Shown here in pieces: positions 48,929 to 57,898 of a DNA stretch of 64,000 bases; position 1 is the first letter of the stretch; each line of letters begins with the position of its first letter. The position numbers and the translations under genes were made by a program. Where the stretch lies: contig JAETQI010000003.1 of the NCBI GenBank assembly GCA_021770755.1, forward strand, positions 1-64,000. Reading direction: 5' to 3'. The DNA is from Lachnospiraceae bacterium. Its GTDB lineage: Bacteria > Bacillota > Clostridia > Lachnospirales > Lachnospiraceae. Below the pieces are notes generated by a model that saw only the letters and a program-made list of their open reading frames with translations, was not told the origin of the DNA and made no database searches.

Positions 48929-48949
48929 TGAAAACAGGAGGGATGTAGT

Positions 48950-49687
48950 ATGTCACTTGTCACAACGCCACACATCAATGCAGAGAAGGATGCCTTTGGA
49001 AAGACCGTGCTGATGCCCGGAGATCCGCTGCGGTCAAAGTTTATCGCTGAAAATTTCCTGGAGAACGCGGTCCTGGTGAACAATATCCGGGGTATACAGG
49101 GCTACACGGGAACCTACAAGGGGACAAAGATCAGCGTGATGGCAAGCGGGATGGGAATGCCGACGATCGGGATCTACTCGTACGAGCTGTTTCATTTCTT
49201 TGATGTGGAGAATATCATGCGGATCGGCTCGACGGGTGCGATGCAGGAGGATGTGAAGATCCGCGACATCGTGTTTGGCATGGGGGCGTGTACCAACTCC
49301 AATTATGCAAGCCAGTATGGGTTAAACGGCACGTTTGCCCCGATCGCAAGCTACGCGCTGTTAAAGGAAGCGATCGCGCAGGCACAGCAGGCAGGCGCGC
49401 GCTATCATGTGGGAAATGTCCTGTCTTCCGATGTATTTTACAACGATGATGCGGCCGCCAATGAGGGATGGCAGAAGATGGGCGTGCTCTGCGTCGAGAT
49501 GGAGGCTGCGGCGCTGTACATGAATGCGGCGCGGTGCAGAAAGAATGCGCTTGCCATGTTCACGGTCTCGGACAGTCTGGTGACGGGCGAGGCGACGACG
49601 GCACAGGAGCGCCAGAATTCCTTCACGCAGATGATGGAGATCGCGCTCAACACGGCAGTGAACGCAGAAGCAATTTCCGGGTCATGA
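48950..49687 (+). CDS. deoD: Purine-nucleoside phosphorylase
   Basis: A protein of 245 residues of the hexameric DeoD type. VLMPGDPLRSKFIAENFL, MGMPTIGIYSYELF, the phosphate-site RIGSTGAM, VEMEAAALYMNA and SDSLVTGE are the family marks. It cleaves purine (deoxy)nucleosides with phosphate for salvage. GGAGGG precedes the start 22 bp after the Eis-like gene; probably one operon. Confidence 0.95.
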   Translation: MSLVTTPHINAEKDAFGKTVLMPGDPLRSKFIAENFLENAVLVNNIRGIQGYTGTYKGTKISVMASGMGMPTIGIYSYELFHFFDVENIMRIGSTGAMQEDVKIRDIVFGMGACTNSNYASQYGLNGTFAPIASYALLKEAIAQAQQAGARYHVGNVLSSDVFYNDDAAANEGWQKMGVLCVEMEAAALYMNAARCRKNALAMFTVSDSLVTGEATTAQERQNSFTQMMEIALNTAVNAEAISGS

Positions 49688-49728
49688 CATAATCTAAATT
49701 AAGCGAGCAGTCCAGGCGGAGGCACAAG

Positions 49729-50406
49729 ATGGGATTTATTAAGAATATTCAAAATGAGATAAGGGTCATAAGGGAGCGAGATCCGGCGATCCATTCCAAC
49801 ATGGAAGTCTTTCTGTACCCAAGCTTTAAGGTGATGCTGCACTATCGTGTGGCGCACAGACTGTACAAGAGCGGACATTATTTCCTTGCCAGATGGATCT
49901 CCCAGCGCGCGGTCAGAAAGACTGGTATCGAGATCCATCCTGGTGCGGAGATTGGCGAAAACTTTTTTATCGATCATGGAAATGGCGTGATCATCGGTGA
50001 GACGGCGGTGGTCGGCAACAATGTCACGCTCTATCAGGGAGTGACGCTTGGCGGAACGGGCAAGGAGCACGGAAAGCGCCACCCGACGATTGGCGACAAT
50101 GTGATGATCAGCGCGGGCGCCAAGATCATCGGTTCTTTTAAGGTGGGTGAGAATTCCAAGATCGGGGCGGGGAGCGTGGTGATCGAGGAGGTGCCCCCAA
50201 ACTGTACGGTGGTCGGTGTGCCGGGAAGGGTGGTGCGTCGCAACAACCAGAAGCTCGTGCGCGAGGAGCTCAACCAGGTGGATCTGCCCGATCCTGTCAG
50301 CGAGGATATCCGGAACCTGCAGTATGCCAACAGCGAGATGACCAACCGGATCCTGGAGCTCGAACGGCAGATCAGACAGTTGCAGAAGGGAATCGATACA
50401 GAATAA
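49729..50406 (+). CDS. cysE: Serine O-acetyltransferase
   Basis: A protein of 225 residues. The left-handed beta-helix repeats are clear (GAEIGENFFIDHGNGVIIGE, GNNVTLYQGVTLGGTGKEHG, GAKIIGSFKVGENSKIGAGS), and HPGAEIG, DHGNG and HPTIGDNV hold the catalytic His/Asp. It makes O-acetylserine for cysteine synthesis. A C-terminal coiled coil (ILELERQIRQLQKGI) follows. It precedes cysS by 26 bp, as in Bacillus and other Clostridia. Confidence 0.95.
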   Translation: MGFIKNIQNEIRVIRERDPAIHSNMEVFLYPSFKVMLHYRVAHRLYKSGHYFLARWISQRAVRKTGIEIHPGAEIGENFFIDHGNGVIIGETAVVGNNVTLYQGVTLGGTGKEHGKRHPTIGDNVMISAGAKIIGSFKVGENSKIGAGSVVIEEVPPNCTVVGVPGRVVRRNNQKLVREELNQVDLPDPVSEDIRNLQYANSEMTNRILELERQIRQLQKGIDTE

Positions 50407-50432
50407 TACATAGAGCTGGAGGTTATGAAAAA

Positions 50433-51854
50433 ATGGAAAACAAAGTGTCCTTTTACAATACACTGACGAGGAAGGTGGAGCTGTTTGTCCCCAATGAGGA
50501 TGGAAAAGTGGCGATGTACACCTGCGGACCGACCGTGTACCACTATGCGCATATCGGAAACCTGCGCAGCTACATCATGGAGGATCTGCTGGAAAAGACG
50601 CTCCGCTATGTGGGATACGACGTGAAGCGCGTCATGAACATCACGGATGTGGGACATCTCTCGAGCGATGCCGACACCGGCGAGGATAAGATGCTCAAGG
50701 GCGCAAAGAGAGAGCACAAGACGGTGATGGAGATTGCCAGATTCTACACGGACGCGTTTTTTGACGACTGCGGCAAATTGAATATCAAGACGCCGGATGT
50801 GGTGGAGCCGGCGACAAACTGTATCCCTGAGTTTATCCATATGATCGGGGAGCTGATCAAAAAGGATTACGCGTATGAGAGCGGCGGGAACATTTATTTT
50901 GATACCGCAAAGCTTGACGAGTACTATGTGTTTTCCAGCCAGAGCGAGAAAGAACTGCTGGTCGGTGTGCGCGACGATGTGGACGAGGACACGAACAAGC
51001 GAAACAAGAGCGATTTTGTGCTGTGGTTCACGAAATCCAAGTTTGACGATCAGGAGTTGAAATGGGACAGTCCGTGGGGCGTAGGGTATCCGGGCTGGCA
51101 TATCGAGTGCTCCTGCATCAGCATGAAGCATCTTGGCGGGTACATGGATATCCACTGCGGCGGCGTGGATAATATCTTTCCGCACCACACCAATGAGATC
51201 GCGCAGAGCGAGGCGTATCTGGGGCATAAGTGGTGCAATTACTGGTTCCATGTGCATCACCTGAACGACAAGTCGGGAAAGATGAGCAAATCAAAGGGCG
51301 GTTTTCTGACGGTCTCCCTGCTCGAGTCGGAGGGATACGATCCGATCATATACCGTCTCTTCTGTCTGCAGTCGCACTACCGCAAGCCGCTCGAGTTCTC
51401 ATACGAAGTGCTCGACAACATGAGCGCCGCATATGAGAAGCTGGTAAAGCGGATCGGCACGCTCGACAAAAACGGCGCGGTCGACAAGGCAAAATTTGAC
51501 GACTACAGGGCAAGATTTGAGGCGGCGCTGTGCGACGACTTAAACTCGTCCATGGCGGTCACCGTGCTGTACGATATGCTCAAGGACGACATGTCAGACG
51601 CGACCAAGTATGCGCTGGCGGAGAGCTTCGACGAGGTGCTCTCGCTGAACCTGACGACGGCATACGCTTCCAGACAGGCTGGAAACGATGTGGACGCGGA
51701 GCTGGAGAGCTATGTGCTCGCAAAGATCGAGGAGAGGAAGGCGGCAAAGAAGGAGAAGGATTTTGCCAGGGCTGACGCAATCAGAAACGAGCTGCTTGAA
51801 AAAGGTATCGTTCTGGAAGATACGCGCGAGGGTGTGAAATGGAAGAAAGCATAG
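50433..51854 (+). CDS. cysS: Cysteinyl-tRNA synthetase
   Basis: A protein of 473 residues. The class I signatures are HIGN (in TVYHYAHIGNLRSY) and KMSKSKGG. Zinc ligands include Cys in MYTCGP, CSCISMKHLG and the HHTNEIAQSEA His. It charges tRNA-Cys. TGGAGG precedes the start. It overlaps mrnC by 16 bases. Confidence 0.97.
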   Translation: MENKVSFYNTLTRKVELFVPNEDGKVAMYTCGPTVYHYAHIGNLRSYIMEDLLEKTLRYVGYDVKRVMNITDVGHLSSDADTGEDKMLKGAKREHKTVMEIARFYTDAFFDDCGKLNIKTPDVVEPATNCIPEFIHMIGELIKKDYAYESGGNIYFDTAKLDEYYVFSSQSEKELLVGVRDDVDEDTNKRNKSDFVLWFTKSKFDDQELKWDSPWGVGYPGWHIECSCISMKHLGGYMDIHCGGVDNIFPHHTNEIAQSEAYLGHKWCNYWFHVHHLNDKSGKMSKSKGGFLTVSLLESEGYDPIIYRLFCLQSHYRKPLEFSYEVLDNMSAAYEKLVKRIGTLDKNGAVDKAKFDDYRARFEAALCDDLNSSMAVTVLYDMLKDDMSDATKYALAESFDEVLSLNLTTAYASRQAGNDVDAELESYVLAKIEERKAAKKEKDFARADAIRNELLEKGIVLEDTREGVKWKKA

Positions 51855-52303
51855 GGATAACGGGTGTCAGCGGATCTGGCCTGCTCGCGCAGATCCACGG
51901 CACGTTTGGCGGCGGGGAGGTTGATATCAGGACGTACTCGCCGCTCACGCTCGCGTATATCGGCGATGCGGTGTTTGAGGTCATTGTAAGGACATTGATC
52001 GTGGAAAAAGGTCAGCGCGCCGCCAATACGCTCCACAGGCACACGACCAGGATCGTCTGCGCGCAGACACAGGCAAAACTGATCGATGCAGTCTATGATC
52101 ATCTCACGGAGGAGGAGCAGGATATCTACAGGCGCGGGAAGAACACCAAGCTGCACTCGACTGCAAAGAACGCAAGTCTGTCGGATTACCGCAAGGCGAC
52201 AGGGTTCGAGGCGCTCTGCGGATATCTTTTTCTGCGGGACGACACGGAGAGGATCCTGCAGCTTGTCAGACAGGCGGTCGAGATGGCACAGATCGGGCTG
52301 TGA
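51839..52303 (+). CDS. mrnC: Mini-ribonuclease 3
   Basis: A protein of 154 residues. An RNase III catalytic domain without the dsRNA-binding domain: LAYIGDAVFEVIVRTLIVEK carries the acidic signature, and AKNASLSDYRKATGFEALCGYLFL the second. It trims 23S rRNA ends. An N-terminal extension of about 30 residues precedes the domain. It overlaps cysS, matching the conserved cysS-mrnC-rlmB order of Firmicutes. Confidence 0.93.
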   Translation: MEESIGITGVSGSGLLAQIHGTFGGGEVDIRTYSPLTLAYIGDAVFEVIVRTLIVEKGQRAANTLHRHTTRIVCAQTQAKLIDAVYDHLTEEEQDIYRRGKNTKLHSTAKNASLSDYRKATGFEALCGYLFLRDDTERILQLVRQAVEMAQIGL

Positions 52304-52340
52304 GAAATAAAACGGAAAGGATACAGGTGATGCGGTTTAC

Positions 52341-53093
52341 ATGAAAGACGAGGAATTTGAAATACGATCGGAGATCATCGAGGGAAGGAATGCTGTCATC
52401 GAGGCGTTTCGCGCCGGCAAACCGATCGACAAGCTTTTTATACTGGACGGCGCGCAGGACGGACCGATCCAGACGATCAAGCGGGAGGCAAAGAAGCACG
52501 GCACGTTTGTCAGGTTCGTGACAAAGGAGCGGCTTGACCAGATGAGTGAGACCGGAAAGCATCAGGGGGTGCTCGCGTACGCGGCGGCGTATGAGTATGC
52601 CCAGGTCGGGGATATCCTCGCAGCCGCTCGCGCGAAAAATGAGCCGCCGTTCATCATTCTGCTGGACAATATCGAGGATCCGCACAACCTTGGGGCGGTC
52701 ATCAGGACGGCAAATCTTGCGGGAGCGCACGGCGTCATCATTCCAAAGAACCGGGCGGTGGGGCTTACTGCGGCAGTCGCGCGGACTTCCGCGGGGGCAC
52801 TGAACTATACGCCGGTCGCGCGGGTCACAAACCTTGGCAAGACGATGGAGGAGCTTAAGAAGGAAGGGGTATGGTTTGTCTGTGCGGATATGGACGGCAC
52901 GACGATGTATGACCTTGATCTCACAGGGCCAATCGGACTTGTCATCGGGAGCGAGGGAGCGGGCGTTGGCAGGCTGGTGAAGGAAAAGTGTGACCTGGTG
53001 GCGTCGATCCCGATGAAGGGGAATATCGATTCCCTGAATGCTTCTGTGGCGGCGGGAGTGCTCGCGTACGAGATCGTGAGACAGCGCGCATAA
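52341..53093 (+). CDS. rlmB: 23S rRNA (guanosine-2'-O-)-methyltransferase
   Basis: A protein of 250 residues of the SPOUT/TrmH family. A small substrate-binding N-domain (EGRNAVIEAFRAGKPIDKLF) precedes the knot domain with motif 1 LLDNIEDPHNLGAVIRTANL, motif 2 GLVIGSEGAGV and motif 3 SIPMKGNIDSLNASVA. It methylates G2251 of 23S rRNA. Operon partner of mrnC. Confidence 0.93.
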   Translation: MKDEEFEIRSEIIEGRNAVIEAFRAGKPIDKLFILDGAQDGPIQTIKREAKKHGTFVRFVTKERLDQMSETGKHQGVLAYAAAYEYAQVGDILAAARAKNEPPFIILLDNIEDPHNLGAVIRTANLAGAHGVIIPKNRAVGLTAAVARTSAGALNYTPVARVTNLGKTMEELKKEGVWFVCADMDGTTMYDLDLTGPIGLVIGSEGAGVGRLVKEKCDLVASIPMKGNIDSLNASVAAGVLAYEIVRQRA

Positions 53094-53122
53094 GCGGCAT
53101 TCCGGCAATGTGGAGGTATTGA

Positions 53123-53746
53123 ATGTCAGATGTGTACGAAGGACTAACGGACGAAGAGCTGATCGACAGGCAGAGGAGCGGTGAACGCCAGATCACGGAC
53201 TATATCATGGACAAGTACAAGAATCTTGTCCGCAGAAAGGCAAAATCCATGTATATTCTCGGCGCGGACAACGACGATCTGATACAGGAGGGCATGATCG
53301 GGCTCTTCAAGGCGGTGCGGGATTACGATCCGGGGCGGGATGCCAGCTTTTATACATTCGCGGATCTGTGCATATCGCGTCAGATGTACAATGCGGTGCA
53401 GGCGTCGCGCAGGGAGAAGCACACGCCGCTCAACACCTATGTCTCCCTCTATGCGGATATGGCGGAGGCGGAGAGTGACGGGAACAGCACGGAGCTTGTC
53501 AATGTGATCGCATCGGCAGTGGAGACCAATCCGGAACAGCTCATGATCGACAGGGAGAATGTGGCGGATATCGAGGCGATCATCGAGAAGGAGCTGAGCG
53601 GCTTCGAGAAGCAGGTTCTCGACCTGTACATAACGGGGATGAGCTACTCCCAGATCGCGCGGGTGCTGTCCAGGGATGTCAAGTCAACGGACAATGCGCT
53701 GCAGAGACTGAAAGCAAAAATTAGGAAAGCAGTAGATAAAAAATAA
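53123..53746 (+). CDS. sigH: RNA polymerase sigma-H-type factor
   Basis: A protein of 207 residues. Region 2 (NLVRRKAKSMYILGADNDDLIQEGMIGLFKAVRDYDPG, ASFYTFADLCISRQMYNAVQ) and region 4 (LSGFEKQVLDLYITGMSYSQ, IARVLSRDVKSTDNALQR) are complete. Sequence and place behind rlmB match Spo0H/SigH, which starts sporulation in Bacilli and Clostridia. The yacP gene usual between rlmB and sigH in Bacillus is missing here. Confidence 0.92.
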   Translation: MSDVYEGLTDEELIDRQRSGERQITDYIMDKYKNLVRRKAKSMYILGADNDDLIQEGMIGLFKAVRDYDPGRDASFYTFADLCISRQMYNAVQASRREKHTPLNTYVSLYADMAEAESDGNSTELVNVIASAVETNPEQLMIDRENVADIEAIIEKELSGFEKQVLDLYITGMSYSQIARVLSRDVKSTDNALQRLKAKIRKAVDKK

Positions 53747-53765
53747 CGGGACAGGCATTTGAGGG

Positions 53766-54215
53766 ATGGATTTACAGATGAAGAGAAGAGAGGAATTACA
53801 GATTCAGAGACCGAAAATGTTAATTGTTGACGATAAGGCAGTCAACCGATTTGTTTTAAGGAGTATATTTGAGGAAGATTATGAGATCGTGGAGTGCCAG
53901 GATGGCAGGGGGGCGATCGAGATCTTAGGGGACAGGCGCGACGAGGTGGCGGCGGTGCTGCTCGACATCGTCATGCCGGTGTGTGACGGTTTTGCGGTGC
54001 TCAAGTACATGAAGGATACAGCGCTCCACACAGTGCCGGTGATCCTCATAAGCTCAAACGTAAATGACATCAATATCCACAAGGCACACGACTATGATGT
54101 TGCAGATTACATACAGAAGCCGTTTCAGGAGAATGTGGTCCGCCAGCGCGTGCAGAGAATGATCGATCTGTATCAGATCAGAAAAGAGAATGTCGAATAT
54201 GAACGGGCGGAATAA
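53766..54215 (+). CDS. Stand-alone response-regulator receiver protein
   Basis: A protein of 149 residues. A single receiver domain: acidic pair in MLIVDDKAVNRF, phospho-acceptor Asp in AVLLDIVMPVCDGFA, Thr/Ser in ILISSNV and Lys in YIQKPF. No output domain follows, only a short helix. It may serve as a shuttle for hybrid kinases such as the one at 61 kb, or as an adaptor. Behind sigH by 19 bp, so perhaps read with it. Confidence 0.88.
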   Translation: MDLQMKRREELQIQRPKMLIVDDKAVNRFVLRSIFEEDYEIVECQDGRGAIEILGDRRDEVAAVLLDIVMPVCDGFAVLKYMKDTALHTVPVILISSNVNDINIHKAHDYDVADYIQKPFQENVVRQRVQRMIDLYQIRKENVEYERAE

Positions 54216-54244
54216 GCCGGAAATAGAAAGGAAGATAAGATTTT

Positions 54245-55075
54245 ATGATATATGAGAAGATCCCTGTGGCAGTGGAAGGGACAGTGCAGGCAGAGCTGGC
54301 ACTCTACATACAGGATGACCATCCCGAAACCTACGGGGAGCGGAGACGTTCGATGATCCTGATCTGTCCGGGCGGCGGGTATGAACATGTGTCCGTCCGG
54401 GAGGGGGAGCCGGTCGCTTTTCATTTCCTGACAGCGGGATGCCACGCGGCAGTGTTATCTTACGATATCTCACGGCAGGGCGTCGTGCACCCGCAGGCGC
54501 TAAAGGAACTGGCGTGGTCTGTGGCGTACATCAGGGAACATGCGGCGTGCTATGCGATCGATCCGGACAAAATACTGGTCGCAGGTTTTTCGGCAGGTGC
54601 GCATCTCACGGCGAGCCTTGGGTGTTTCTGGGACAGGGCGTGGCTGGCAGATATGATGCGGATGCCCGGGACCTCGTATCAGCCAAACGGTCTGATCCTC
54701 GCCTATCCTGTCATCACATCAGGCGAATTCGCACACCGGGGAAGCTTTGAGAACCTGTTGGGCGGGAATGCCGGAGTGGAGTCGGCAAGCGATCTGAGTC
54801 TTGAAAACCAGGTGACAGACAAGGTGCCTCCTGTCTTTATGTGGCATACTGCCGAGGACGCCGCAGTGCCGCTTGAAAATTCCCTGCTGTTTGCGAATGC
54901 GCTCAGGAGGGCGGGCGTGAATTTTGAGTATCACGTATTTCCGCACGGCGGCCACGGCTACGCGCTTGCCACGAAGGAGACGGCGATGAAGGGCGGCGTG
55001 GGGATCGATCCGCAGTGCGAGCAGTGGATCGGCCTGTGCAAAAACTGGCTGAAATATAATTTTGTGCAATTATAA
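54245..55075 (+). CDS. Alpha/beta hydrolase (acetyl-esterase-like)
   Basis: A protein of 276 residues. Oxyanion-hole GGGYEHVS near residue 42, nucleophile Ser116 in GFSAGAHLTASLG, Asp205 in HTAEDAAVP and His237 in HGGHGYALA form a full catalytic triad. The group includes carbohydrate acetyl esterases and lipases of the BD-FAE/Aes type. No signal peptide, so cytosolic. AAAGGAAG precedes the start. A terminator-like hairpin (AAGCCTGA/TCAGGCTT, 55097-55116) follows. Confidence 0.88.
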   Translation: MIYEKIPVAVEGTVQAELALYIQDDHPETYGERRRSMILICPGGGYEHVSVREGEPVAFHFLTAGCHAAVLSYDISRQGVVHPQALKELAWSVAYIREHAACYAIDPDKILVAGFSAGAHLTASLGCFWDRAWLADMMRMPGTSYQPNGLILAYPVITSGEFAHRGSFENLLGGNAGVESASDLSLENQVTDKVPPVFMWHTAEDAAVPLENSLLFANALRRAGVNFEYHVFPHGGHGYALATKETAMKGGVGIDPQCEQWIGLCKNWLKYNFVQL

Positions 55076-55096
55076 ATATTACAAAGCAAAACAAAG

Positions 55097-55116
55097 AAGC
55101 CTGATCGCTCAGGCTT
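55097..55116. terminator. Hairpin downstream of the esterase gene
   Basis: AAGCCTGA and TCAGGCTT enclose a TCGC-type loop between convergent genes; without a clear T run. Confidence 0.55.
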
Positions 55117-55272
55117 CCTGTTGTGTAAAAGGGGAATTCTTCCGGAATTGCTAATTAGCAAGTCTAACATCTCTGCTAAACATAATACTACTATACAATG
55201 AAACAAGTCATTTATCTATAACTATATTGCGAAAAACTAACAGTATATTAGCCAAAATGTTTTGCTTCTGGC

Positions 55273-55797
55273 TCAATGCCGGCTCAATGGCTCAAAGATC
55301 GTCTTTCTGCCGATATACCCGAAGATCCGGACAAACAGGATCCCGGTCAGTGATCCGCAGCTATCGATGACCACGTCGCGCACAGAGCAGCTCCGGCCGC
55401 TGACAAAGTGCTGGTGAAGCTCGTCGAGCGCGGCAAAGCCGACGCATAGGATCCCCGCGGCAAGCACCAGCCAGATCCCGCGCACGCCGTACACATACAG
55501 CGGGAATGCCACGGTGACCGCAAGCAGGAAGTATTCGGAAAAGTGTGCGAGTTTTCGCACATAAAAGTGTATCTTACGGATACAGCGCGCCACCTGCTGG
55601 TCTGTCAGTTCCAGATCGAGTGCCCGGTCGGCGATGGATACAGCCTTGTGGGATACCTTGTAGCTTAAGTTGGCGCTGGCAGTACCGTCCTGCGCCGAGA
55701 AGGAAAAGATGATGTACATCATCACCAACGCCGGGATAAAGGACAGGGGCTTGAGCAGGAAGCGCAGCAGGGCTTTTATCAATTTTTGAAATGTCAT
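55273..55797 (-). CDS. VanZ family membrane protein
   Basis: A protein of 174 residues. KPLSFIPALVMMYIIFSFSAQDG, KLAHFSEYFLLAVTVAF and ALDELHQHFVSGRSCSVRDVVIDSCGSLTGI are the VanZ marks, with four membrane segments. VanZ proteins can lower teicoplanin susceptibility; the usual role is unknown. Convergent to the esterase gene; the start lies some 170 bp from the divergent gene at 55969. Confidence 0.9.
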   Translation of the reverse strand: MTFQKLIKALLRFLLKPLSFIPALVMMYIIFSFSAQDGTASANLSYKVSHKAVSIADRALDLELTDQQVARCIRKIHFYVRKLAHFSEYFLLAVTVAFPLYVYGVRGIWLVLAAGILCVGFAALDELHQHFVSGRSCSVRDVVIDSCGSLTGILFVRIFGYIGRKTIFEPLSRH

Positions 55798-55968
55798 GTT
55801 GAATCTCCTAAATATGTATTGTTATTGTGCCGCATCTTTATAATAAACGCAAACCATGGCAATAGGCAATAAATTTTTTATTTAACTGTACATTTTTCCG
55901 TTTTATGGTAGAATGGAATAGAGAAATACCACAGAGGATCGTGGAAAAGATGCAGGGGAGGAACGCAT

Positions 55969-56433
55969 ATGCAGGACAGTTTGAGGCTTTCAAGGGATGA
56001 GATTATCATATGTTACAAGGATGACGTGGCGCGGTTGATGCGGTATCTGTCATGGCTCCAGGAGAAGAGCGGCACGAGCGCGACCGGGATATATAGCGGC
56101 GAGGGGATCGAGAAGACTTCCATGGCGGTTCCGACCTACGACTCCACGCTGCTTGGCTTTATCAGGGAGGCGAAAACGACAGATTTCATCAACAGGAATT
56201 ATGTGTATACGTTTTCGCGTTACCGCATCAGGACGGCGGCGGATGAGCTGCGCGTGATCGCGGCCTGTTCGCTGCAGGAGATCACTGTCCTGGGAGATAT
56301 TCTGTCCAAATATGTCCTCAAGGGGGAAGTGAAGGGTGCTGTCTGGGCGGAAGGTGTCCAGAACGGCGTCTACCTCGCACTCCTGTTAAAGCTGAAAGAG
56401 CTGATGGAGATCAGAAGGCCGTTGGAGTACTAA
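55969..56433 (+). CDS. Conserved-looking protein of unknown function
   Basis: A protein of 154 residues, mixed alpha/beta, with no signal or membrane segment: an N-terminal helix (LSRDEIIICYKDDVARLMRYLSWLQ), a Gly/Ser loop (GTSATGIYSGEG), VYTFSRYRIRTAADELRVI and a C-terminal helix (GVYLALLLKLKELMEIRRPL). Start after GGGGAGGA. I do not recognise it. It stands as a single gene between VanZ (divergent) and the thioesterase. Confidence 0.65.
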   Translation: MQDSLRLSRDEIIICYKDDVARLMRYLSWLQEKSGTSATGIYSGEGIEKTSMAVPTYDSTLLGFIREAKTTDFINRNYVYTFSRYRIRTAADELRVIAACSLQEITVLGDILSKYVLKGEVKGAVWAEGVQNGVYLALLLKLKELMEIRRPLEY

Positions 56434-56481
56434 AGCATTTATTATAAAAGCATTTATTATAAAGGAACGGTAGGAGGTATT

Positions 56482-56877
56482 ATGGAGGAGATGACATTTG
56501 AGGAGGTGCGGGAACGGTTTGCGCAGGATCGTTTTGCGACGGTGAACGGGGCAGTGATCGATGAGATCGGCGAGGGGTTTGCGAAATGCTCCATGGCATT
56601 AAACGACACACATCGGAATGCGCTGGGCGCTGTCATGGGCGGGGCGATCTTCACGCTGGCGGATTTTTCATTTGCGGTGGCATCCAACTGGAACAAAGGA
56701 CCGCAGGTGTCGCTTTGTGCCTCGATCAGCTTTCTCGGGCGCGCAAAGGGAGACCGGCTGATCGCGGAGGCACACAGGATCAGGGAGGGAAGGAAGACCT
56801 GCTATTATGAGGTGACGGTCAGCGATGAACTCGGAAATCAGGTGGCGCATATGACTTCCAATGGATTTGCAGTGTGA
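56482..56877 (+). CDS. PaaI-type hotdog thioesterase
   Basis: A protein of 131 residues. GFAKCSMALNDTHRNALGAVMGGAIFTLADFSFAVASN is the classical hotdog helix with catalytic acidic residue (Asp in LADF), followed by VSLCASISFLGRAKGDRLIAEAHRIREGRKTCYYEV. It hydrolyses small acyl- or aryl-CoA. GTAGGAGG stands before the start. Confidence 0.88.
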   Translation: MEEMTFEEVRERFAQDRFATVNGAVIDEIGEGFAKCSMALNDTHRNALGAVMGGAIFTLADFSFAVASNWNKGPQVSLCASISFLGRAKGDRLIAEAHRIREGRKTCYYEVTVSDELGNQVAHMTSNGFAV

Positions 56878-56941
56878 ATCATATTGATAAAAATGGAAAC
56901 GATATATTACATAATGATCTAGTAGACAAGGAGGAAGTAAT

Positions 56942-57898
56942 ATGAAGGATGTAGTGATCAACAATAGAAAGGTGGCGGTCGTGGGCTGCGGTTTTGTGGG
57001 TTCGGCGACTGCGTTCTGCCTGATGCAGAGCGGATTGTTCTCGGAGATGGTACTGATCGACGCGGATCATGACAAGGCGGAGGGAGAGGCGCTTGACATG
57101 GCGCACGGCATTCCGTTCATCGGTCATGTGGATATCTACGCGGGCGGTTATGATGATATCGTGGATGCGGCGATCGTCATCATCACAGCCGGGGCAAACC
57201 AGAAACCGGACGAAACCAGACTCGACCTGGTGCACAAGAATGTAGGGATCTATAAGAGCATCATCCCGGAGATCGCAGCCAGAAATTACCAGGGGATACT
57301 GCTGATCGTCTCCAATCCGGTAGATATCCTGACCTATGTCGCATGCAAACTCAGCAATATGCCGGAGGACAGGGTGATCGGATCCGGAACAGTGCTTGAC
57401 AGTGCGCGGCTCAAATACAAGCTTGGAGAACATCTCGATGTGGACAGCAAGAGTGTGCACGCTTTTATCATCGGTGAGCACGGGGACAGCGAGATCGCGG
57501 CGTGGAGCAGTGCGAACGTATCCGGCGTTCCGCTGAATGATTTCTGTGAGCTGAGAGGTCATTTCCAGCACGAGGAGTCCATGGAGCGGATCGCGGCGGA
57601 GGTTAAGAACTGTGCCTATGAGATCATCTCCAAGAAGCGGGCGACGTATTACGGCATCGCGATGTCGGTAAAGCGGATCTGTGAGTCGATCGTGCGCAAT
57701 GAGCGGTCGATCCTGCCGATCTCGCGCATGATCCACGGCGAGCATGGCATCGAGGGCATCGCGCTGAGTATGCCTGCTGTGCTGGGTGAGGACGGTGTGC
57801 AGACGAGGGTTCCGATCTCGCTCAACGAGGAGGAGCAGGCAAAGCTGAGGCAGTCGGCGGACACGCTCGCGTCGGTGATCAGGGGACTTGATCTGTAG
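56942..57898 (+). CDS. ldh: L-lactate dehydrogenase
   Basis: A protein of 318 residues, standard length. NAD site VVGCGFVGSATAF, ITAGANQKPDETRLDLV with the substrate Arg, IVSNPVDILTYVA, GSGTVLDSARLK and the catalytic His in IIGEHGDSEIAAWS. It reduces pyruvate to lactate with NADH. AAGGAGGAAG stands before the start. The 3' end overlaps the convergent MATE gene by 20 bases. Confidence 0.95.
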   Translation: MKDVVINNRKVAVVGCGFVGSATAFCLMQSGLFSEMVLIDADHDKAEGEALDMAHGIPFIGHVDIYAGGYDDIVDAAIVIITAGANQKPDETRLDLVHKNVGIYKSIIPEIAARNYQGILLIVSNPVDILTYVACKLSNMPEDRVIGSGTVLDSARLKYKLGEHLDVDSKSVHAFIIGEHGDSEIAAWSSANVSGVPLNDFCELRGHFQHEESMERIAAEVKNCAYEIISKKRATYYGIAMSVKRICESIVRNERSILPISRMIHGEHGIEGIALSMPAVLGEDGVQTRVPISLNEEEQAKLRQSADTLASVIRGLDL